A stretch of 64,000 nucleotides of DNA from Symbiodinium natans (GCA_905221605.1 CAJNDS010001113.1:1319163-1383162), one strand, 5' to 3'; shown: positions 10,201-19,569, counted from the first letter of the stretch. Made by a program: numbers and translations. Notes: generated by a model from the letters alone, not told the origin.

Positions 10201-13200
10201 ACCCGCCTCGGCCCGGCCCAGCGCATCCGCGTGAGCATGGTGATTCCGCAGCGCCCAAGTCGCTGGACCCCCAGCAATAAGGGTTGGGTTTAGGGTTTAG
10301 GGTTCCGGGTTTATGGTTTATGGTTTGGGGTTTAGGGTTGAGGGTTAGTTTAGGGTTGAGGGCTTAGGGCTCAAGGTTCACGCTTTCGGCTTTAGGGTTT
10401 TTTTGGGTTTAGGGTTCAAGAGACGGTTCGGCTTGGATTGATCGTAGGGGGGGGGGTTGGGGGGTGGGGGGGGAAGTGGGGAAGGGGGGGGGGAGTGCTT
10501 CCGGGCTTGAGGTTTAAGGGTTGAGCTTACTCTTCGGCTCGTGTAATGCATCCCCGGCAGTGCTCACACCAGTTGAACCCGCTAGGGGGGGGTAGGGGGG
10601 GGTTGGGGGGGGGGGTGTTGGGGGGGGGGGGGGGGGGGGGTGTTGGGGGGGGGGGGGGGGTAAGGGTAAGGGGGGGGGGGGAGGGGGGAGGGAGGGGAAG
10701 GGCCTGCTGAGAGAAAAATGGTTTGGGGGGAGGATTTGGAGGGGGGTGCCTGTTCTGACAACCTATACACCTCCGGCCCGAGGCCTCGGCGGATTGTTGA
10801 TCTTAATTCCTCCGCTAACCCTAAACCCTAAACCCTAAACTCCAAACCTCCCGAACCCCCTAGACCCTAGACCGCAACTCTACCTCGAAGCCCATGACAT
10901 GGGCAAAGGGCAGCAAACTTCTCGCAGCCTGCAAACCGTGCAAACCCCAACAAAGCCTGTAAACCATATATCCTCCTTGTAGCGCTCCCACGATTCAGGG
11001 TTTAGGGTTTAGGGTTTTAGGGTACAAACCCTACAATGCTTTGAAGCGATTTCCTCCAAGAATACCCTATGGCACCGTCCAGAAACCCCAAACCCTTGTT
11101 TCTTCGGTGGTTCAATCGGTACTGACTCAGTATCGAAACAAGTATGATCAGAGGCTACCACAAAAAGAGAGACCCGAACTCGGAGAAGCTAACACCAAGA
11201 CACTAACACCAAGACCCTCAACCGGAAACGGGCGAAGCCCTAAACCCTAAACCCTGAACCCTGAACCCTGAACCCTAAACCCCAAACCCCAAACCCTGAA
11301 CCCCAAACAAGGAAGGAAGATGCCATAGTGGCTCCAGAGTACATCAGCAAGCCGGAGCTCATCGAGTTCCCTACGGGCAACGGAGAGACAGCTTACGGCT
11401 TCTCGGTTCAGGGTTTAGGGTTTAGGGTTTTAGGGTTTTAGGGTTTAGGGTTTAGGGTTCAGGGTTTAGGGTTTAGGGTTTAGAGAATCACCATCCTCAT
11501 CGCCATAGTAATGAAGCAGCTGGTGGAACAAGAGCGCCTAAACCTGGGAGCGCCTAAACTCCTTGAATTTCGCAGGCTTCACCCTAAACCCTACACCCTA
11601 AACCCCAAACCCTGAACCCTAGACCCCAAAACCCTAAACCCTCAACCTTAAACCCAAACCCCAATCCCGAAACCCTAAATCCTAAGCCCTAAACCCCCGA
11701 ACCCTGAATGTCGAAGGCTTCTACTACGCCCCAAGCAACGGCGACTTCCGAGCGCCGGAGGGAGGGCCCCCGCCCCCCCTCTTGGTGAAGGCGCACGGTG
11801 GGCCCACGGAACCTTGGTGGCTGAAGTTTCAGCACCTCGATTTGCTTTGCAAGAATAACAATGCTTATTTTGGTTTAGGGTTTGGGGTTTCGGGTTTGTG
11901 ATTTAGGGTTTAAGGCGATAGGATTATATTCGGGTTATAGGGTTATAGGCTTAGGGCTTAGGGCAACTGAGAGCGCTTTGGGAAAAGAAGCCCCGTTCAT
12001 GGGGATCCCTTCGAAAGTCAGAAAGCTTCCCCGAAGGCTTCTCACAAGTGAGTCACTGTGCCTCCCTCCCAGGATAGGAGCTCCCAAAGAATGCACTGGT
12101 TTCGGGTTTAGGTTTAGGTTTAGGGTTCCAACAATAAAACCCTTCTTGAGGCCTTATCAGGGGATTCTCCTGTGTGTGGGGGATCTTGGGACCCTGTTGG
12201 CGTAAATCCGATATGAGGATGGTCGAGTACGGAGTCAGGCACCCCCTTAGGGAAAGTGGGCACTTGTGCAAATTGCTCCGAATATGTCGTATCCAAGAAG
12301 GGACCCTGTTGTCGTAAACCTACCAGGGGTGCTGCCCTAAACCCCAAACCCCAAACCCTAAACCCTAAACCCTAAACCCGAAACCCTAAAGCCTATGCCC
12401 TAGGTGGGAGGGCGGGGACCCTTTTTTGCCAAGTGAGGCCCAGACTTCTGTAGTTTTCAACCCTGCGATGCAATACTGGACCAGCCGTGGCTTTGCGGTC
12501 TTGGATGTCGACTACAGGCAGGGGTTTAGGGTTTAGGGTTTAGGGTGTAGGGTGTAGGGTTTAGGGTTGAGCGTTTAGGGTTTAGGGTTTAGGGTTTGGG
12601 GTATAGGGTTGACGTTGAGGGTTTAGAGGCTACCCATCATCGAGCCCAACGGGGTTTTCCTTTCCAAGCAGAACCAATCGACCATCCAAGCTGTGTTCCG
12701 TAAAGCCGAAGCGTTGCGTTTCGCAGCCAGGGTTCCCTGTATGAGCCGTTGCGAGGGACTATGAACCACAGCTGCTTCATGATTAAGCACATGCTGTCTC
12801 ACAAACGGAGAAAGCCAGAGAGGGCAAAAGAGAGATGGCAAGACGGGGAGAGACAACAGGAAGGGGGTGCTCCTTGTTCTTGTCTCTTTTGTCCCGCCTT
12901 GGGGTTCCTTGAGGGGCAGCACGGGCTACGGCCGGGCCTACCGCATGAAGCTGCAAGGCGGCTGGGGCGTGGTGGACATCGAGGACGCTCCCTTTTAATC
13001 ATCCATGTCTTGAGCCTTTGCGTTGGTTCCTCAACCCTGACCTTGCACCCCGGTTAGCCACCCGAAGCCCGAAACCCTGAACGCTAAACCCCAAAGCCTA
13101 AACCCATTGTAGACGCCCTTGCAGGACGTGTGCGCCGGGGCCGAGTACCTGGTCCAGAAGGCCGTGGATGGTGTTTCTTGTGCGCGCGTTGCTGAAGTGC

Positions 13201-16200
13201 ATTCTGGTGCTGGATGTAGATACAGGTACCCCCATTCCCCTTTTTGCAACCAAACCCTGAAAAAAAATCCTGAAATCCCTAGAAATCCCTAGAATCCTAA
13301 ACCCCAAAACCCTAACCCCCCAAACCCGAAACCAGGGTTTAGGGTTTTGGGTTTAGGGTTAAGGGTTTAGGGTTTAGGGTGTAGGGTTCTCCCCCCCTAC
13401 TGCCAGGGCTTGGCAGATGCCAAGCGCTTGGCCATCGACGGCGGGTCGGCGGGCGGCTACACGGCCTTGTGCGCCCTGGCCTTCCGCGACGTCTTCACGG
13501 CGGGATGCTCCATGCCCCCCCGCCTTTATTGGTCTTTAGGGGGGGCTTAGGATGTCGGGTCAACCCTAAACCCTAAAGCCGAAACCCCAACCCAAACTGG
13601 GCCTTTGAATGGGGGGACCATCGGGGTACCCCTCCTCCCCCTATTGGGGGAAGATGGTGGGACCTTCCTGGTGCCCTAAACGGTGAGGAAGAGGTCATTC
13701 TTAGGGTTTGGGGTTAGGGTTTAGGGTTTGGGGTTTGGGCTGGGAAGCTTGGGAGGCGCTTCTCACCCCGGCCGTTGCCCTTGCACAGCTCCCGCTTACT
13801 TTCTGGCTCGGCCTTATACTCTCTCACAAGCAATAGGGTTTTTGTTGTTTTGCGCCCCTCAGAAGTAGGATCGCGCTCAGTGGCACGCCGAAGAATCATT
13901 TCCGCTGTTGCTACTCAACAAGTCGCCTTTCTACTTCGGTGTCTGTACTCTTGGTAGCCCAGTGGTACCCTTTCCCTTTGGGTTCAAGGTTCCCTTATAA
14001 AGTAGCCAACCCAAAGAAGGGTGCCCTTATTGTAAGATGGTTACTGGGCTACCAAGTACTTGGGCTTCAGGGCACCATGGACGTTCGGACAGAATTCCTC
14101 CTAGAGATCCGCCCGACCTTGGTCGGACGAGGTTTAGGGTTTAGGGTTTAGGCTTTAGGGTGAAGGGTTTAGGGACCTCAAGTTATGTTTGCCGTGTTTT
14201 TGCTGCTGCCAGGCCTCATCCCCCCAAGAATTCAGGAAGCCTGAAGCCCCAAAAGCACTGGAATCCTGGACCCCCGTAGGTCCTGAAGCCCTAAACCCTA
14301 AAGACCCTGAAAACCCCAAAGACCTCAAAGACCCCAAAGCCACAAAACCCTAAACCCCAAAAACCGTCCCAACGCCCTAAAAGCCTTGGCAGCCCAGTGG
14401 TACCCTTTACCCCTTTGTTGTGGTGCAAGGTTCCTTTACAAAGTAGCCAACCCCGAATAGGGTAGGCTTCTTACCCTAAACCCTAAACCCTAAACCCTAA
14501 ACCCTAAACCCTAAACCCTAAACCCTAAACCCTAAACCCTAAACCCTAAACCCTAAACCCTAAACCCTAAACCCTAAACCCTAAACCCTAAACCCTAAAC
14601 CCCTAACCCTAAACCCTAAACCCTAACCCCCTGAACCGCTACCCCTTATTAGAATATTGTTACTGGACTACCAAGAAGCACGCAGACCAAGGTACGGCAT
14701 AGGGGACCTCTCCGCACTGGCGGCCGACACCCACAAGTGTCTCGGTCTGGGGTTTATAGGGTCTATAGTGATTTAGGGTTTGGGGATTTAGGGTTTAGGC
14801 TTTAGGTTTAGGGTTTAGGGTTTAGGGTTTAGGGATTAGGGATTTAGGGTTTAGGGTTTGGGGTTTGCTATAGTGTAGCGCAGATGCTGGGAAGGTTAGG
14901 GTGCAGAAGAGGCTCGGCGGCTTCGTCCGGTGCGAAGAGCAGCGAAGCCCTACCCCAAAGTCCTAAAGAAAGCCGAAAGCAAACTCTAAACCCGAAGCCC
15001 TAACTCCTGACCACTAAACCCCCAAAACCCTGAACCCTAATCCCAAACCCTAAACCTAAACACCTAAAACCCTGAAACCCTAAACCCTGAAATCCTTAAA
15101 CCCTAATCCCTAACCCTAAACCCTGAACCCTAAACACCTAAAATCCGGAAACCCTAAGCCCTAAACACCAAAAATCCTGAAACCCTAGCATGCATTTTAT
15201 CCTTGAGGTTTGAGAGTCGCTACCTGGATGGCCTCGTGGGACCCTACCCTGAGGCGAAGGACGCGCTAATTCAGCAACCCTGAATCCTGAACCCTGAACC
15301 CAAACCCTAAATCAGGGATTTTTGTTAAAGAGGTTTGGGCTTGGTTGGGGGTTTTGGCTTGAGGGTTTGGGGTTTAGGGGTTGTGATTTGGTTTTTGGAA
15401 GCTTAGGGCTTAGGGTTGAGGGATTGAGGGGTTGTGGGTTGTGGGGTTGTGGGGTTGCGGGCTGGGGCTCCGTCAGGGAAAGCACGGCACAGAGCTCAGA
15501 GAAGCCCTGCTGGCGAAAAATCTCACGAATCCATGGGTCTGGACGTGGGCAGTCAAGATATGATGTAGGGTTTATAATTAGGGTTTGTCGGTATATGGCT
15601 CCACGGTCCACAGGCATCGCGGTGAGTGTAGATAGGGTCTTTTGGATACTATTTAGAATCGCCCTAAACATTGGAACCCTAAACCCTTAGAACCTTAAAC
15701 CCTTAAAACCCTAAACCCTAAACCCTAAAAACCCAAGACCTAAACCCAGCTCCTAAACTTCAGGATCTTCAGCTTGAGAGATGAGGGTGGGATTTTCCAT
15801 GCGCTGATGGCCTTGGAGATTAGGGTTTAGGGTTTAGGGTTTAGGGCTTAAGTGGCTTAGGAGTAAAGGGCTCTTACATAGGGCAACTGGCGTTCTGGTT
15901 GGGTATGATCTTCTTGGGGATGCATCTATTCCCACTTGTAAGTTATGCACCTCTAAACAAGCTGGGTCTTTGTTGTTGTTAACCCTAAACCCTTATAAAC
16001 CCTAAACACACTAAACACTAAACCCTAAACCCTAAACCCGAACCCCATGACAAGGACGTCTACGAGGATCGCGCACCAATCCGCCACACGGATCAGCTCT
16101 CCTGCCCCATTCTTTTGCTCCAGGGTGCCGAGGACCAGCTTCGGCCCTCTTGTGTTTTAGGGTTCAGGGTTTAGGGTTTTTTTGGGTTCTAGGGTAAGGA

Positions 16201-18240
16201 TTACTACTAGCATTCCCTTATGGATCTCTTTATAGACAATACTATAGTAACCTCCCTCCCAAAACCTGTTCTAATTATTCAGGCCTCTATATTGGACGCC
16301 CCTGAGGGTCCCTTGCTACTCACTTGGCAGTTCCTCAACATGATAGAACAGCTCAGATGGCATCAGCACGTTCATGGCACTTCGTTTTGTTCTTCTTACT
16401 GGTTCTTAGTGTGGGAACGATGGAATTCGACACCCTGTGTAGCCCCTTAAACGGGTTTAAGGTTTTCGGTGTTCTATAGAGGGATGTTACCCTTCCCTAC
16501 TTCGCGATAACGAACTACAAAGTCTCCATAGGCAACCCGCGTGCCAATGTAGGGCTGCATGGGATCAAAGATCCGGTCATGTTCATGCCTGCCCCCTCCC
16601 CCCCCCCCCCCCCCCGGCTGCTGAATTCGTTGGCAAAGGCGGCCTACACCCTAATTAAACCCTAAACCCTAAACCCTAAACCCTAAACCCTAAGGGCTTG
16701 TTCTTGTTTAACCTTAAACCCTAAACCCTCATCCCTAAGGGCCTCTTCAAGGCATGTCTCCTTTGTGCACCACGTGCCCTCATTGTCCTGTATGCAGAGC
16801 CAGAACCATCTTTGAGAAGGTTTAGGGTTTAGGGTTTAGGGTTTAGGGTTTAGGGTTTAGGGTTTAGGGTCCCTCAATACGCTCAGCCTTTGTGTTCGAG
16901 GATTCTCGGGGTTCCTGATGCCAGGACAAGATCGTACCTCCCAACCAGGCCGAGCTGATGTATGACGCTGTCAAGACAAAGGGCCTCCCCTGTGCCCTCA
17001 AGACGCTCGGGAGGTTTTGGGTTTACAGGGTTTATAGGGTTTTGAAGGTTTGCAGGGTTTATGGGGTTTATCGGGTTTATTGGGTTCATCGGGTTTATGG
17101 GGTTTATAGAGTTTATCGGGTTTATAGGGTTTATAGGGTTTATAGGGATTTATAGGGTGTTATAGGGTTTTATAGGGTTTTATTGGGTTTATAGGGTTTA
17201 GAGGGTTTTATAGGGTTTATAGGCTTTATGTACGTAGGGCCTTTCTGCTCTGTTTGACCGGTGCTGTCTTCCATTGAACACGATTAAAGTGTTTCATCTG
17301 CGGCTTGCAGCGTCACTTTAAACACACTAAAACTTTGCTGATATAATATATAATTTGCATGGGCGAGGGAGAGAGGGAGAGCGATGCTCAACCCTAAACC
17401 CTAACCCTCAACCCTAAACCCTCAACCCTAAACCCTAAACCCTAAACCTAACCCCTACACGCAATCCGAGGATCTACGAGGGTGAGCAGCATGGCTTCCG
17501 CCGAAGCGAAAACATCGAGAATGCCCTGAATTCGGAGCTCGCTTTCTACGGCAAGGTGGGCCCCTTGTGTCATTCTTCCGAGGGGTTGTAGACCCTATAG
17601 ACCCCTAAACCTAAACCCTAAACCCTAAACACTAAACCCTAAACCCTAAACCCTAACCTCTAAACCTTAACCCCTGACCCTGAGCCCTCTTTACACCTCA
17701 AATGCCAAACCCTAAAGCCTCAAACCCGTTGGGCCCGTTGGGATTGAGATCTTTAGGGTGTTGCATGCAACAGCAAACACCTCTTTGGAGCACCTCTTGG
17801 CACCTCTTGGTTGGGTTAGGGTTTAGGGCTTTAGGGCTTCAGGGTTTATGTTTCCGGGCGCCTGTACTTACCTGCACCCTTACTGAAAAGTACCCATTAA
17901 ACCCTAAACCCTAAACCCTAAACCCTAAACCCTAAACCCTAAACCCCTCTTGCAAAGCCATCCGAGTTGATACTGCATGAGGGGGGCACTCTTGGAGGGG
18001 GCGCCGGGGGGAGCTGGGAAGGACCCTGGATTCTAGGACGTTCCCACACGTGCTTGAGGGAGGCTTCCTTCCATCTTTTCTCCCCGAACCCTATACTGTA
18101 AACCCCCTATAAACCCTAGGAAAATAAATTTTGGAGCCCTGTGAAGTGTCCCGAGTTGCGGAGACCAGGTCTTCGGATTTCAGCCTTCCGCGGGGAAGGA
18201 GCTGGAGCTGCCTGATCTGGAAGTGGTGAACCTGCCCTAG
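4189..18240 (+). CDS. S9-family serine peptidase, at least 20 exons, 5' end not found
   Basis: This is a prolyl-oligopeptidase-fold peptidase (family S9, dipeptidyl/acylaminoacyl-peptidase type), expected to cleave short peptides in a soluble compartment. Exons were found by matching translated islands to the family pattern from memory. They run in family order: end of the beta-propeller ([32 protein letters not shown]), linker ([14 protein letters not shown]), then the hydrolase domain ([35 protein letters not shown]). The nucleophile Ser is in GGSAGGYT (codon 13446-13448), the Asp in QGAED (codon 16925-16927) and the His in GEQHGFRR (codon 17490-17492). Frame closes at 16 of the 17 junctions from the exon at 6096 onward. 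Donors are GA (8), GC (6) and GT (3); all acceptors are AG. About the first 280 residues of the family are not seen upstream, so the gene is 5'-truncated here or has a far upstream exon. Confidence 0.88.
4696..4812 (+). CDS. Possible S9 peptidase exon with low-complexity insertion
   Basis: In phase with the exon ending at 4271, it reads [17 protein letters not shown] and continues with an Ala/Gly/Glu-rich stretch. VEPEPL may correspond to the family segment after the WWNLYR strand; the acidic, Ala-rich part has no family counterpart. From about 4805 a different frame ([15 protein letters not shown]) looks more protein-like, so there may be a further splice or a frameshift. The 3' end is unknown. 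The following intron reaches 6095 and contains the two long arrays at 5456-5600 and 5677-5826. Confidence 0.4.
5456..5600 (+). repeat. (TTTAGGG)n array
   Basis: About 20 almost perfect heptamers in the G-rich orientation, with two single-base variants (ACGGTTTAGGG, AGGTTTTAGGG). It lies in an intron of the S9 gene and faces an opposite-strand array 77 bp downstream. Confidence 0.95.
5677..5826 (-). repeat. (CCCTAAA)n array
   Basis: About 21 heptamers in the C-rich orientation, with one CCCTAA hexamer. With the G-rich array at 5456-5600 it forms a large inverted repeat around a 76-bp spacer of unique sequence. Confidence 0.95.
6096..6167 (+). CDS. S9 peptidase exon: EDAEFAG propeller motif
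   Basis: It reads [18 protein letters not shown] then WQLGQ. The segment aligns without gaps to the family [21 protein letters not shown] when joined to the next exon. The donor is GA (CAGCA/GATCC). The intron that follows (6168-7609) holds G-rich arrays at 6449-6539 and 6962-7026, a C-rich array at 6706-6847, and the inverted-repeat element at 7298-7382. Confidence 0.8.
6449..6539 (+). repeat. (TTTAGGG)n array
   Basis: About 13 near-perfect heptamers in the intron 6168-7609. Confidence 0.93.
6706..6847 (-). repeat. (CCCTAAA)n array with CCCTGAG variants
   Basis: About 19 heptamers in the C-rich orientation. Variants include CCCTGAG and CCGTAAC. It lies in the same intron as the G-rich array at 6449-6539. 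Confidence 0.9.
7298..7382. mobile_element. Short inverted-repeat element, family M1, copy a
   Basis: Left end TGGGATGTTCCCCCTT, right end AAGGGTGAACATCCCA; next inside are AACAGTCC and its complement GGACTGTT. Length 85 bp. No coding capacity, so it would be a MITE-like or introner-like element. Other copies are at 30991, 47881 and 54629; a weak one-ended relative is near 9956. Confidence 0.75.
7610..7653 (+). CDS. S9 peptidase exon: YCFLVDG
   Basis: It reads [14 protein letters not shown], aligned with the family STYAFLPDGRILCTY. The first G completes the codon begun by CA of the preceding exon. The donor is GA (GCCT/GAGACAG). A C-rich array at 7735-7886 fills most of the next intron and lies directly upstream of the following acceptor. 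Confidence 0.75.
7735..7886 (-). repeat. (CCCTAAA)n array with CCCCTAAA and CCCTGAA variants
   Basis: A C-rich array of about 21 units that changes from heptamers to CCCCTAAA and CCCCTGAA octamers and back. It ends 18 bp before an acceptor AG. Confidence 0.9.
7905..7970 (+). CDS. S9 peptidase exon: propeller strand
   Basis: It reads [18 protein letters not shown] then AKE, at the place where the family has GRWRLALLDPATGTLEPI. Phase closes with both neighbours. The donor is GC (GAGT/GCCCTG). The next intron (7971-8314) has G-rich words near 7984-8040 and C-rich words near 8252-8295. Confidence 0.7.
8315..8357 (+). CDS. S9 peptidase exon (probable)
   Basis: It reads [14 protein letters not shown], where the family has DGDRVVFIAGSP. 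Similarity is weak, but the phase closes on both sides and the total spacing to the next two exons equals the family spacing. The donor would be GC (GCGCC/GCCCTG). The next intron carries a family M4 element at 8541-8665. Confidence 0.5.
8541..8665. mobile_element. Short element, family M4, copy a
   Basis: It shares GGTTGGTGG..CTTTAAGTAGG, GGGGCTATATGAAGGTA and CAGATAAAGAGGCC with the sequence at 33561-33668. The ends are imperfect inverted repeats (GGTTGGTGGTTTCTTT against AGATAAAGAGGCCACCGG). No coding capacity. Confidence 0.6.
8849..8870 (+). CDS. S9 peptidase 22-nt micro-exon (probable)
   Basis: It reads NRFCLVP after the split Pro codon. From SAAP through this exon to IASS the residue count equals the family segment GSPTEPPALVLLDLATGRTEVLRRSS, and the phase closes at both ends. 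The donor would be GC. The residue similarity is low, so phase and spacing are the main support. The next intron (8871-9327) contains a short C-rich tract just upstream of the acceptor. Confidence 0.45.
9328..9377 (+). CDS. S9 peptidase exon: propeller end
   Basis: It reads [16 protein letters not shown], matching the family DLATGRTEVLRRSS. The donor is GA (CCAT/GACGCC). The following intron is the largest in this gene (9378-11311). It holds G-rich arrays at 9419-9496 and 9837-9871, long G homopolymers at 9636-9652 and 10440-10690, and C-rich words near 10815, 11239-11299. Confidence 0.7.
10440..10760. repeat. Poly-G-rich tract
   Basis: Guanine runs dominate, including 21 G at 10620-10640 and 16 at 10645-10660, interrupted by TTG, TA and AAG. 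The minus strand reads as a Pro-only ORF (10582-10770), which is a by-product. It lies inside the S9 intron 9378-11311. Confidence 0.85.
11312..11397 (+). CDS. S9 peptidase exon: [13 protein letters not shown] linker
   Basis: It reads [20 protein letters not shown] then GNGETAYG. This is the well-conserved linker into the hydrolase domain (family DPAYISVPEPIEFPTEGGRTAHA). The donor is GC at 11398. The seven bases GGCTTCT occur at both the donor and the next acceptor, a direct repeat across the intron. The intron starts with G-rich words (11411-11481) and ends with C-rich words (11582-11707). Confidence 0.88.
11717..11808 (+). CDS. S9 peptidase exon: hydrolase domain HGGPT
   Basis: It reads [20 protein letters not shown] then [10 protein letters not shown], the oxyanion-side strand of the alpha/beta hydrolase domain. 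The likely donor is GA at 11809. About six residues (family GAASTA) are missing before the next exon, and phase does not close, so a micro-exon of about 19 nt is probably hidden in 11809-12453. Confidence 0.88.
12454..12517 (+). CDS. S9 peptidase exon: [15 protein letters not shown]
   Basis: It reads [20 protein letters not shown], nearly identical to the family consensus. The donor is GC (TACAG/GCAGGGG). The intron that follows (12518-12913) opens with G-rich words at 12522-12622 and ends with unique sequence. Confidence 0.9.
12914..12983 (+). CDS. S9 peptidase exon: [10 protein letters not shown]
   Basis: It reads [20 protein letters not shown] then DIE, matching [25 protein letters not shown]. 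The donor is GA (GAG/GACGCT), or GC three bases later; GACG is repeated at the next acceptor, so the exact junction cannot be fixed. Confidence 0.9.
13125..13170 (+). CDS. S9 peptidase exon: [15 protein letters not shown]
   Basis: It aligns with DDCVNAARYLVERGLVD of the family. The donor is GT at 13171. The following 246-bp intron reverses the usual order: C-rich words (13251-13330) come first, G-rich words (13333-13388) last. Confidence 0.88.
13417..13513 (+). CDS. S9 peptidase exon with catalytic serine
   Basis: It reads [20 protein letters not shown] then [20 protein letters not shown] is the nucleophile elbow; the Ser codon is 13446-13448. The donor is GC (CAT/GCCCCC), the only choice that restores the family spacing to the next exon. 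The next intron (13514-14691) holds two family M2 elements and a long C-rich array. Confidence 0.92.
13951..14056. mobile_element. Short inverted-repeat element, family M2, copy a
   Basis: Left end TTGGTAGCCCAGTGGTACCC, right end GGTTACTGGGCTACCAAG; interior AAAGTAGCCAACCC and AAGGGTGCC. Length 106 bp. It lies in the S9 intron 13514-14691. Confidence 0.75.
14385..14675. mobile_element. Family M2 element, copy b, split by a CCCTAAA array
   Basis: Left end CTTGGCAGCCCAGTGGTACC and interior AAAGTAGCCAACCCC match copy a at 13951. The right end TGTTACTGGACTACCAAG follows only after about 160 bp of CCCTAAA array (14474-14633). Either the array grew or was inserted inside the element. The element ends 16 bp before an S9 acceptor AG. 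Confidence 0.75.
14474..14633 (-). repeat. (CCCTAAA)n array inside an M2 element
   Basis: About 22 near-perfect C-rich heptamers, ending in CCCCTAA and CCCTAACCCC variants. Confidence 0.93.
14692..14736 (+). CDS. S9 peptidase exon: [15 protein letters not shown]
   Basis: It aligns with YGVSDLEALARDTHK. The donor is GT (CAA/GTGTCTCGG). The intron that follows (14737-15207) begins with G-rich words (14775-14868) and ends with degenerate C-rich words (14980-15186). Confidence 0.9.
15208..15259 (+). CDS. S9 peptidase exon: [17 protein letters not shown]
   Basis: It is almost identical to the family [15 protein letters not shown]. The donor is GA; AAGGACG is present at both this donor and the next acceptor. 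The next intron (15260-16054) has mixed arrays, ending in C-rich words (15983-16040). Confidence 0.92.
16055..16132 (+). CDS. S9 peptidase exon: hydrolase domain before catalytic Asp
   Basis: It reads [20 protein letters not shown] then LLQGAE (family [22 protein letters not shown]). The donor is GA and the catalytic Asp codon opens the next exon. The following intron contains 18 C at 16598-16615, a C-rich array near 16655-16695 and a G-rich array at 16817-16870 ending 53 bp before the acceptor. Confidence 0.92.
16925..17001 (+). CDS. S9 peptidase exon with catalytic aspartate
   Basis: It reads [20 protein letters not shown] then LPCAL; the Asp is the first codon. The family has [25 protein letters not shown]. 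The donor is GA (CTCAA/GACGCTC). The next intron opens with an 8/9-mer TTTATAGGG-type array (17022-17225) and ends with C-rich heptamers (17388-17455). Confidence 0.92.
17022..17225 (+). repeat. TTTATAGGG / TTTATCGGG variant array
   Basis: About 24 units of 8-9 bp with the pattern TTTATRGGG, mixing TTTATTGGG, TTTATGGGG and TTTACAGGG. Reading it as protein gives VYRVYRVYR, a by-product. Confidence 0.88.
17471..17555 (+). CDS. S9 peptidase exon with catalytic histidine
   Basis: It reads [20 protein letters not shown] then SELAFYGK; the His codon is 17490-17492. The donor is GT (AAG/GTGGGC). The next intron (17556-18168) has C-rich arrays at 17603-17665 and 17898-17946 and a G-rich word group near 17815. 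Confidence 0.93.
18169..18240 (+). CDS. S9 peptidase terminal exon
   Basis: It reads [20 protein letters not shown] then NLP and stop TAG (18238-18240). VFGF followed by an acidic tail is the usual S9 C-terminus. Confidence 0.9.
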   Translation, partial: VFGFQPSAGKELELPDLEVVNLP

Positions 18241-18719
18241 CAGGTTCTTTGGGCGGCGAAGGCTAAAAAGGACCCTCCTCTTCGCAAAAACCATTAGGGG
18301 TTAGGGTTACTAGGGTTATAAAGTCAGGAAGCTCTAGCTGTACCGGGTTATGAAGTCGGGGAGTACCAAGTAGGGGAACTACTAGTTTCACTGGCTTACC
18401 TTCGTTTAGTAATGCTCATATCCCTACCCAGTAGAGCCATGAAAGGGTATGAGGAGGGAGCCCGACTCTTTATCTTATTCTCCTATAAATACCTCTAGTA
18501 GCCCTAAACAACCCCTAAGGTCCCATTATGAGGGTCGTGTTGCCGGCCTTAGCCCGGCCAAACTCTGAAGAGGCCCGAAGCCCTGAAACCCGCAGCACCA
18601 AGAACTGTGCTGAGAACACACCCACACGCACCGCGCACAGAGGTTTAGCGTTTAGGGTTTAGGGTTTGGGGTTTAGGGTTTAGGGTTTAGGATTTTAGGG
18701 TCTAAGCCCTAAACCCTAG
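18241..18719. other. Downstream of the S9 gene
   Basis: It holds unique sequence with an imperfect duplicated phrase around TAGGGTTACTAGGGTTATAA and a G-rich array near 18645-18700. No terminator or polyadenylation signal is recognisable; dinoflagellates often lack AATAAA. Confidence 0.4.
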
Positions 18720-18812
18720 CAAGGATGCGAGGCAGGGTTCCTTCAAGGGGGCGAGCGGTGGCCTTAACAAGCTCGTTTTGGGGTGCCCTCAGTGCCCTCA
18801 CGATCATGCAAG
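18720..18812 (+). CDS. Exon-like island, unknown
   Basis: Bounded by AG and a GC donor. In one frame it reads KDARQGSFKGASGGLNKLVL then GCPQCPHDHA, whose CPQC could bind metal. The frame continues in phase into the island at 18948. No family recognised. Confidence 0.3.
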
Positions 18813-18947
18813 GCGTTTAGGCTTTAGGGTTTAGGGTTTAGGCTTTAGGGTTTAGGGTTTGCGGTTTATATCCGGTTTAGGATTTCGGGTTCGGGTTTAG
18901 AGTTTAGGGTTTGTTTAATTAAGTAGGTATGTTGGATGGCCGTGCAG

Positions 18948-18994
18948 GCAGAAGGACCTCCTGCTCATGCCGCTGGCCAAGTCACGTGTTCCTG
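18948..18994 (+). CDS. Exon-like island, unknown
   Basis: After acceptor AG it reads QKDLLLMPLAKSRVPG up to a GT donor. It would join in phase to the island at 18720. No family recognised. Confidence 0.3.
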
Positions 18995-19569
18995 GTCAGT
19001 ACCCCACAATGAAGCAGCATTCCTAAACTCAAACTCAACCCTAAACCCTAACCCCTAACCCCTAACCCCAAACCCCAGAACCCTAAAACCCCTACACCCC
19101 TAAACCCCTAAACCCCAAAACCCCAAAACCCCAAACCCTAAACCCTAAACCGCGGGTTTAGGGGTCGCATTTAGGGTTGTAGTGCTTTAGGGCTCTGGGG
19201 GTCGGTTCAGGGCATGGGGATGTCGTAGACGTTGGCAAAATCTGTTGGCGCATGTGGAGAGTGGAGACGGGAATGCATGGGCAGCACAACCAACTCGCAA
19301 ACCAGGAGCCCTGAACTCTCCCCTGGTTCCCGAACCCCGAACCCCGGACCTTAAACCCTCAACCCTAAAACCTACACCCGGTGCAACATAAGTTCTTCAG
19401 CACTCGGTTATTCATGATAACCCCTAAACCCTAAACCCTAAACCCTAAACCCTAAACCCACTGCACATGCAAGCCTTCTGCAGGAAGCCCATGCCATGCC
19501 TATACAGCCTCATGACCGACCCACATGCGAGGCTTTGAGAGCGTGCACCTTCAACCAACCTTTGGAGCC

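Noticed and set aside
10582-10770. Proline-rich minus-strand ORF
   Set aside because: It is the complement of a poly-G tract.
13951-14056. tRNA-like GGTTCAAGGTTCCC sequence
   Set aside because: It lacks an acceptor stem and an A box at the right distance and is explained by the M2 inverted-repeat element.
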